DNA from: Hyphomicrobiales bacterium
GTDB taxonomy: Bacteria; Pseudomonadota; Alphaproteobacteria; Rhizobiales; JALURZ01
Direction: 5' to 3'
Length of the DNA stretch: 8,467 nucleotides
NCBI GenBank assembly: GCA_027058735.1
Contig: JALURZ010000227.1
Location: 1-8,467 of the forward strand
Shown here: piece after piece, positions 1 through 4,774 of the stretch
Layout of the letters: each line of letters begins with the position of its first letter
Position numbering within the stretch: position 1 is the stretch's first letter
The notes under the pieces: model-generated
The model's database searches: none
The model's input: only the letters and a program-made list of their open reading frames with translations
Told to the model about the DNA's origin: nothing
Program-made: the position numbers and the translations under genes

Positions 1-5
1 CTTGA

Positions 6-140
6 GGCGCAGGGCGCGGCGCCATCGCGGTGTTCCTGATCCGCCATGCCCGCGCCCTCAAGGGCTTCATCAAGGCGCGCCCGCGCCTGTATCATCTGGC
101 CCGCCGCGCCCTGCGCCTCAAGCGCTCACTGATCGCCTGA
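6..140 (+). CDS. Short basic open frame, probably C-terminal end of an upstream gene
   Basis: Product not recognised. This frame is open from just after an in-frame TGA (3-5) to the TGA at 138-140. Almost all of its third codon positions are G or C, as in the real genes downstream, which suggests true coding. It reads as a hydrophobic start (AIAVFLIRHA) followed by a strongly basic end (LARRALRLKRSLIA). The only start codon I see is a GTG at 30, without a good ribosome binding site, which would give 36 residues. It could be the tail of a longer protein whose frame is broken at the window's left edge by a sequencing error or real frameshift. It could also be a short gene overlapping one that ends in frame 1 at 39. 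The sequence cannot decide between these. Confidence 0.3.
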   Translation, partial: GAGRGAIAVFLIRHARALKGFIKARPRLYHLARRALRLKRSLIA

Positions 141-146
141 GAGGCG

Positions 147-161
147 TTAACCTTCCGTTTA
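147..161 (+). promoter_or_regulatory. CtrA-like binding motif (TTAA-N7-TTTA)
   Basis: The sequence is TTAA, seven bases, then TTTA. The consensus for the alphaproteobacterial cell-cycle regulator CtrA is TTAA-N7-TTAA, so one base differs. It lies just after the upstream stop codon and about 230 bp before the carboxypeptidase start. CtrA commonly controls cell-envelope and division genes in this class, so control of a cell-wall enzyme is plausible. A single near-match is weak evidence. Confidence 0.35.
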
Positions 162-177
162 CCATTGATTCTGCGAC

Positions 178-193
178 TGTTTCTCGTGAAACA
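178..193. other. parS-like ParB-binding palindrome
   Basis: The 16 bases TGTTTCTCGTGAAACA form an inverted repeat, with TGTTTC mirrored by GAAACA around a four-base centre. The widely conserved chromosomal parS site is TGTTTCACGTGAAACA, so 15 of 16 positions match and only the base at 184 (T instead of A) differs. The site is intergenic, between a CtrA-like motif and the carboxypeptidase gene. ParB binds such sites and loads the chromosome segregation machinery. Known parS sites usually cluster near the replication origin. No parAB, gidAB or dnaA gene is in view, so function is inferred from the motif alone. Confidence 0.55.
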
Positions 194-376
194 TGACGAA
201 TCACCCGGTTCCGGTCATACTTGTTTGTTTGGGTCGGCGAAATTTCAAGAAAAACAGGCAAGTGAGCGCTGGAAATCGCGGGTGAATCCGCGTAGGGTCC
301 GGCAAAACAATATCAATGCCCGGACAACATCTGCCGGTTGCGCTCAAGCGACCACGGACAGGCGGTCCGCCAGATC

Positions 377-381
377 GGGAG
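377..381 (+). promoter_or_regulatory. Ribosome binding site deciding a GTG start
   Basis: GGGAG ends eight bases before the GTG at 390. This fixes the carboxypeptidase start there rather than at the in-frame ATG at 423, which would remove the positively charged front of the signal peptide, or at far-upstream alternative codons. Confidence 0.55.
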
Positions 382-389
382 CGCAAAGC

Positions 390-1745
390 GTGCGGAGTGT
401 CAATCAGAGTCTTTTCGTTGTCATGGCCCTGGCCGTCGGCTTTTTTGCGGGCCTTAATCCGGCGCATGCAGGCACCAGCATTGTTGTCGAGGCTGAAACC
501 GGCAGGGTTCTCCAGCAGGATCAGGCGGGCGAGCCGTGGTTTCCCGCATCCCTGACCAAAATGATGACGGCCTATGTGGTGTTTCGCGAGGTCACGGCGG
601 GCAGGGTCCGGCTCGACCGGGAGGTGGAGGTCTCCCGCTATGCCTCGCAGCAGCCCGCCAGCCGCACCCGCCTTCCCGCCGGCACGAGGCTTTCCCTGGA
701 CGCCGCGCTTCGCACAATGATCGTGAGTTCCGCCAACGACATGGCCGTGGTGGTTGCGGAGGCCGTCGGCGGCAGCGAGGCGCGGTTCGTCGAAATGATG
801 AATGCCCACGCCCGGGCGATCGGCATGACCGGGTCTTTTTTCGCCAATCCGAGCGGTTTGCCCGACGCGCGCCAGATAACGACGGCGCGCGATATGGCGC
901 TGCTGGCGCGCCGCCTGCTCGGCGAATTTCCGCAATATGCCGACATGTTCAAGCAGACCGCCGTCAAGGTGGGGCGGCGCAACTTCAGATCCTACAACAA
1001 TTTCCTCAAGACCTTCGAGGGCGCCGACGGCATGAAGACCGGTTATATCTGCGATTCCGGCTACAATATCGTGGCCAGTGCGACACGCGAGGGAAAACGC
1101 GTGATCGCGGTCGTGCTAGGCGCGAAATCCGGTGGCGAGCGGTTGAAGAAAGTCGAGGCGCTGATGTCGGCGGCTTTCGGCGCGGACAGCCCCTCCGCCG
1201 ATGACGACGCGACCGTCGTGCAGGCCAGCGTTTCAGGGGCAAAACTGGCGCATATCGCAAATGACCGGCTGTTCGCCGAACAGCCGCGCGATATGAAACC
1301 GGTCATCTGCAAGCGCCTCGGCGGCGTTCGCATGAGCCGGGCGTGGGAACGGCTGCGGTGGAGCGTTGTGCTCGGCCGCTCGGCGAGCGCCAAGGAGGCC
1401 GCGGCGATCCTGAAACGGCGGACCCTTGATCTTCGCGCGGCGGTCTATTCGGGCAAGGGTATCATTTTCAAGGATGCGAAAAGCGGCAGATTCGTCGCTG
1501 CCTTGTCCAGCCTCGATCTGGATCAACGCGCCCGGGTCTGCGCGGCGCAGGAAGCCAGCGGCGCGGTCTGCGAGACGCTGACGCCGGTCCCCTACGAGGT
1601 ACGGGTCGCCAAACTCAAGGCGCTGGAGCGGGCACGGAAAATCGCGCGCAACAAGGCGCGCAAAGCCCGCAAGGCGCGCAAGGCCCGCCGCGCAAAGGCC
1701 GCGAAGGAGCGGGAAAAAACGGCGACGAAAAGCTCCACCCGCTGA
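390..1745 (+). CDS. D-alanyl-D-alanine carboxypeptidase (peptidase S11, PBP5/6 type) with SPOR-like domain
   Basis: A 451-residue exported enzyme that removes the terminal D-Ala from peptidoglycan stem peptides in the periplasm. From the GTG start, residues 1-27 form a signal peptide: a short basic front, a hydrophobic core and an AHA cleavage site. The penicillin-binding motifs are all present: SLTK (54-57, Ser54 nucleophile), SAN (114-116) and KTG (216-218). The catalytic domain ends near residue 264. In place of the beta-rich second domain of E. coli PBP5 there is a linker, then a weak SPOR-like region at about 322-398 (WSVVLG start, RFVAAL, paired Cys384 and Cys394). SPOR domains bind denuded glycan strands at division sites and occur on S11 peptidases in Alphaproteobacteria. 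The end (about 408-451) is a Lys/Arg/Ala-rich tail. The GTPase gene starts 19 nt downstream. The enzyme call is firm; the SPOR call is moderate. Confidence 0.92.
   Translation: MRSVNQSLFVVMALAVGFFAGLNPAHAGTSIVVEAETGRVLQQDQAGEPWFPASLTKMMTAYVVFREVTAGRVRLDREVEVSRYASQQPASRTRLPAGTRLSLDAALRTMIVSSANDMAVVVAEAVGGSEARFVEMMNAHARAIGMTGSFFANPSGLPDARQITTARDMALLARRLLGEFPQYADMFKQTAVKVGRRNFRSYNNFLKTFEGADGMKTGYICDSGYNIVASATREGKRVIAVVLGAKSGGERLKKVEALMSAAFGADSPSADDDATVVQASVSGAKLAHIANDRLFAEQPRDMKPVICKRLGGVRMSRAWERLRWSVVLGRSASAKEAAAILKRRTLDLRAAVYSGKGIIFKDAKSGRFVAALSSLDLDQRARVCAAQEASGAVCETLTPVPYEVRVAKLKALERARKIARNKARKARKARKARRAKAAKEREKTATKSSTR
1653..1688 (+). repeat. Four 9-bp tandem units encoding Lys-Ala-Arg
   Basis: Four imperfect copies of a 9-bp unit (AAG GCG CGC and synonymous variants) encode KAR four times at residues 422-433 of the carboxypeptidase. 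They are followed by a scrambled basic run (RAKAAK). The units differ only at synonymous third positions, which suggests an old repeat kept for its basic charge, or ordinary low-complexity drift. Confidence 0.7.
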
Positions 1746-1764
1746 TTTCCGGTTGCCGGAACCC

Positions 1765-2910
1765 ATGACGAATGAAAAACCCGAACGCGGCCCCAGGCCG
1801 CCGATCCCCGTAACGGTCCTGACCGGCTTTCTGGGCAGCGGCAAGACAACCCTGCTCAATGCTCTGCTGCATCACGATGGCATGGCCGAGACCGCGGTCA
1901 TCGTCAACGAGTTTGGTGAAATCGGCCTCGACCACCTGCTGGTCGAGACGGCGGACGAGGGCATTCTCGAAATGTCCAGCGGATGCCTGTGCTGCACCAT
2001 CCGCGGCGACCTCATCAATACGCTCGAAGGCCTGCTGCGCAAGCGCGACAATAACCGGATCAAGCCGTTCCGGCGGGTCATGATCGAAACGACGGGCCTG
2101 GCCGATCCCGCGCCCGTCCTGCACACCATCATGAACCACCCCCATCTGGTGATGCGCTTCCGGCTCGACGGGGTGGTGACCACGGTAGACGCGCTCAACG
2201 CCATGAGCACCCTCGATGCGCATGAGGAAAGCGTCAAGCAGGCCGCGGTCGCGGACCGGATCATCGTGACCAAGACGGACCTGTGCACGACAAGGCAGGA
2301 CAAGGCCGCACTGGCGGCCCTGCGCGAGCGGCTGGCCGCGCTTAATCCGGCAGCGCCTGTTCTCGATGCGGCGCGCGGCGAGGCAACGCCCGATCGTGTG
2401 CTGGGCGCAGGCCTGTTCGATCTCGAAAGCCGGTCTCCCGACGTCATCGGATGGCTGCGCGCCGAGGCCTATGAGGCCGGGGGCCACGATCACAGTGGCC
2501 ATGGCCATGACGTCAATCGCCATGATGAGCGCATCCAGGCCCATTGCGTGCGCACGCGCGAACCGGTTTCGGTCACCTCGTTCAACCTGTTTTGCGAATT
2601 GCTGCGCTCGGCCTACGGGGGCAATCTGCTGCGGGTCAAGGGCGTCATATGCCTGGACGATGATCCCGAACGCCCGGTGGTCATTCACGGCGTGCAGCAT
2701 GTGTTTCATCCGCCGGTCCGGCTCGACGCCTGGCCGAGCGGGGATCACGACACCCGCATCGTCTTCATCACGCGCGATCTGGACAAGCGCGTCCTGCGCG
2801 AATTGCTGAACGCCTTCACCGGCACGATCGATGCCGGCCACGCGCGCGAAGCCTATGACGCGCGCGATGCGCTTTCCACGGAACCGCGATCGGGCCTGTT
2901 TCGCCGGTAA
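1765..2910 (+). CDS. CobW/COG0523 family G3E GTPase, putative metallochaperone
   Basis: A 381-residue cytoplasmic P-loop GTPase of the CobW/YjiA type. I chose the ATG at 1765; an in-frame TTG at 1753 would add only four residues. The Walker A loop is GFLGSGKT (21-28). The family's metal-binding CxCC motif is at 74-77 (GCLCC), the switch/Walker B motif ETTGLADP at 108-115, and the base-recognition motif at 169-172 is TKTD instead of the usual NKxD. A histidine-rich stretch (H241, H243, H246, H248, H253) follows the GTPase domain, then the CobW C-terminal domain (about 257-365). Proteins of this family deliver metals, most often zinc, or serve cobalamin synthesis. Nothing here fixes the metal. 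The gene sits between a zinc-independent carboxypeptidase and formate dehydrogenase genes, so its client is unknown. The short gap suggests cotranscription with the upstream gene. Confidence 0.88.
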   Translation: MTNEKPERGPRPPIPVTVLTGFLGSGKTTLLNALLHHDGMAETAVIVNEFGEIGLDHLLVETADEGILEMSSGCLCCTIRGDLINTLEGLLRKRDNNRIKPFRRVMIETTGLADPAPVLHTIMNHPHLVMRFRLDGVVTTVDALNAMSTLDAHEESVKQAAVADRIIVTKTDLCTTRQDKAALAALRERLAALNPAAPVLDAARGEATPDRVLGAGLFDLESRSPDVIGWLRAEAYEAGGHDHSGHGHDVNRHDERIQAHCVRTREPVSVTSFNLFCELLRSAYGGNLLRVKGVICLDDDPERPVVIHGVQHVFHPPVRLDAWPSGDHDTRIVFITRDLDKRVLRELLNAFTGTIDAGHAREAYDARDALSTEPRSGLFRR

Positions 2911-2983
2911 TCGCCGCGATTTGACGTTTTCATCCCCATATCGCCGTTTTGCGCCCAGGCGTCGGGATCGCAAGCAGCCAAGG

Positions 2984-3012
2984 TGGCCAGCGCACGGCGT
3001 GATTGGTACAAT
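2984..3012 (+). promoter_or_regulatory. Weak candidate promoter before the formate dehydrogenase genes
   Basis: In the 151-bp gap between the GTPase and formate dehydrogenase genes, TACAAT at 3007-3012 matches five of six bases of the -10 consensus. Seventeen bases upstream is TGGCCA, a poor -35 box. If used, transcription would begin near 3019. That would exclude the in-frame ATG at 3011 and support the start at 3062. A separate TTGACG at 2921-2926 has no convincing -10 partner. Confidence 0.22.
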
Positions 3013-3061
3013 GGCGGGCGAACCACCGATCCCGCACCACATCCAGGACCTTTGGCGATCC

Positions 3062-4774
3062 ATGTCAACGCGCACGAAAACACCGGTTTCCCCCATTCGT
3101 CCCGGGCGCGGCGGCAGCGAGACCGGCCGCAAGGCCCGCACCACCAACAAGGGCCGTCAGGTCGAGCCGCGCGCGCGCGCCACGATTGCAGGATTGCTCG
3201 CCGGGCGGCCCCGCCGCCGCGATCTGCTGATCGAATACCTGCATCTGATCCAGGATGACCAGGGGCATCTGTCCGCCGCTCATCTGGCCGCCCTGGCCGA
3301 TGAGATGAAACTGTCCCAGGCCGAGGTGTACGAGGTCGCGACGTTTTACCATCACTTCGACGTGGTCAAGGAGGGCGGGACGCCGCCGCCGGCGATCACC
3401 ATCCGGGTTTGCGACAGCCTGACCTGCGCCATGATGGGGGCGGACGGGCTGCTGGAAGACCTTGCGCAAATGAGCGATGCATCCGTGCGGGTGCTGCGCG
3501 CGCCGTGCATGGGGCTGTGCGACAAGGCGCCCGCCGCCGTGGCCGGGCAAAACCACATCGCGCCGGCCAGCGCCAAAGTGCTTCTGGCCGCCGCCGCCGA
3601 AGGCCGGGTCGATGCCGATGTACCGGCCTGTCAGGGCTATGATGCGTTTGTCCGCGACGGCGGCTACACGGTGCTCGGGCGCTGCCGCTCCGGCGCGCTC
3701 GATATCGGCGATGTTCTCGGCAAACTGGAGGGCGCCGGGTTGCGCGGGCTTGGGGGCGCGGGGTTTCCGGCCGCGCAAAAATGGAAATTCGTGCGTGCGG
3801 AAGCAGGCCCACGCTATCTCGCCGTCAATGCCGATGAGGGCGAGCCGGGCACCTTCAAGGACCGGCATTATCTGGCGCTCCATCCGCACCGGTTTCTCGA
3901 AGGCGCGCTGATCGCGGCCTGGGCGGTCGAGGCGAGGCGGATATTCATTTACCTGCGCGATGAGTACCCGGGCATCCGCGAGGCGCTCCAGCGCGAAATC
4001 GCCGTGCTCGAGGCCGAAGGGCTGATCGAGGAGGGGCTGATCGATCTTCGCCGTGGTGCTGGCGCCTATATCTGCGGCGAGGAATCCGCCATGATCGAAT
4101 CCATCGAGGGCAAGCGCGGCCTGCCCCGGCACCGCCCCCCTTATGTGGCGCAGAACGGGCTGTTTGGCCGCCCGACACTGGTGCACAACGTGGAGACGCT
4201 CTACTGGATCCCGGAAATTCTTGAACGCGGCGCGGACTGGTTCGCGGGCCAGGGCAAGGAGGGCCACAAGGGCGCGCGGTCCTATTCCGTTTCGGGCCGG
4301 GTGCAGCGCCCGGGCGTTGTGCTGGCGCCTGCCGGGTCGAGCGTGAACGAACTGATCGAACGCTGCGGCGGCATGGCGGAGGGGCACATGTTCAAGGCCT
4401 ATCTGCCGGGCGGTGCGTCGGGGGGCATCCTGCCGGCCTCGCTGGGCGATCTGCCGCTTGATTTTGGTGCGCTCGAAAGCCACGGGTCTTTCGTTGGCTC
4501 TCATGCGGTGATTGTCCTGTCCGACGCCGACAGCCTGAAGGATGCGGCTCTCAATCTGTTGAGATTTTTTGCCGATGAATCCTGCGGCCAGTGCACCCCG
4601 TGCCGGGTCGGCTGTGAAAAAGCGGTCAGGCTCATGGAAGCGGACCGCTGGGACCGGCCGCTGCTTGAAGATCTGTGCGGGGCCATGGCCGATGCGTCGA
4701 TCTGCGGTCTCGGCCAGGCCGCCCCCAATCCGATCCGCTCCGTGCTGGCGCATTTCGCCGGGGAGGTGTCATGA
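3062..4774 (+). CDS. fdsB: NAD-dependent formate dehydrogenase beta subunit, FdsG-FdsB (NuoE-NuoF) fusion
   Basis: A 570-residue cytoplasmic diaphorase subunit that passes electrons from the alpha subunit to NAD+. After a basic, low-complexity leader (about 1-40), residues about 41-182 are a NuoE/FdsG thioredoxin-like domain with the four [2Fe-2S] cysteines C117, C122, C149 and C153. Residues about 200-570 are NuoF/FdsB. These include the glycine-rich FMN/NADH region GLGGAGFP (229-236), the NADEGEPGTFKDR motif (256-268) and GAGAYICGEES (332-342). An SLBB-like part follows, then [4Fe-4S] ligands C508, C511, C514 and C548. In Rhodobacter capsulatus FdsG and FdsB are separate proteins; the fused form and length resemble what I recall of Fdh1B of Methylorubrum extorquens. 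The start at 3062 fits the homologues I recall but has only a distant AGGA as ribosome binding site; ATG 3011 is the alternative. Its stop overlaps the alpha-subunit start. Confidence 0.93.
   Translation: MSTRTKTPVSPIRPGRGGSETGRKARTTNKGRQVEPRARATIAGLLAGRPRRRDLLIEYLHLIQDDQGHLSAAHLAALADEMKLSQAEVYEVATFYHHFDVVKEGGTPPPAITIRVCDSLTCAMMGADGLLEDLAQMSDASVRVLRAPCMGLCDKAPAAVAGQNHIAPASAKVLLAAAAEGRVDADVPACQGYDAFVRDGGYTVLGRCRSGALDIGDVLGKLEGAGLRGLGGAGFPAAQKWKFVRAEAGPRYLAVNADEGEPGTFKDRHYLALHPHRFLEGALIAAWAVEARRIFIYLRDEYPGIREALQREIAVLEAEGLIEEGLIDLRRGAGAYICGEESAMIESIEGKRGLPRHRPPYVAQNGLFGRPTLVHNVETLYWIPEILERGADWFAGQGKEGHKGARSYSVSGRVQRPGVVLAPAGSSVNELIERCGGMAEGHMFKAYLPGGASGGILPASLGDLPLDFGALESHGSFVGSHAVIVLSDADSLKDAALNLLRFFADESCGQCTPCRVGCEKAVRLMEADRWDRPLLEDLCGAMADASICGLGQAAPNPIRSVLAHFAGEVS
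4762..4766 (+). promoter_or_regulatory. Strong ribosome binding site for the alpha subunit inside the beta gene
   Basis: GGAGG lies four bases before the ATG at 4771, within the last codons of the beta-subunit gene. With the ATGA stop/start overlap it points to translational coupling. It also decides the alpha start at 4771 rather than the open frame upstream. Confidence 0.7.

Noticed and set aside
277..292. Small 5-bp hairpin in the carboxypeptidase leader
   Set aside because: Too short and isolated in GC-rich DNA to support an attenuator or riboswitch.
165..389. In-frame 5' extension of the carboxypeptidase from a TTG at 165
   Set aside because: It would bury the signal peptide about 75 residues inside the protein and run through the parS-like site. 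The GTG at 390 has a well-placed GGGAG and gives a normal signal peptide.
2985..2998. Possible sigma-54 promoter (GG-N10-GC)
   Set aside because: The GG and GC spacing fits, but the surrounding bases do not match TGGCAC and TTGCA well enough.
1615..3150. Long minus-strand open frame (511 codons) spanning the GTPase gene
   Set aside because: It crosses two real gene ends and an intergenic gap, and its translation resembles no family I know.
3065..4753. Long minus-strand open frame (562 codons) opposite the beta subunit
   Set aside because: It is the antisense shadow of a GC-rich gene, and the + strand carries complete NuoE/NuoF motifs.
4675..4770. Upstream extension of the alpha subunit frame into the beta gene
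   Set aside because: It overlaps the conserved [4Fe-4S] end of the beta subunit. The ATG at 4771 has GGAGG and begins exactly at the ferredoxin domain.
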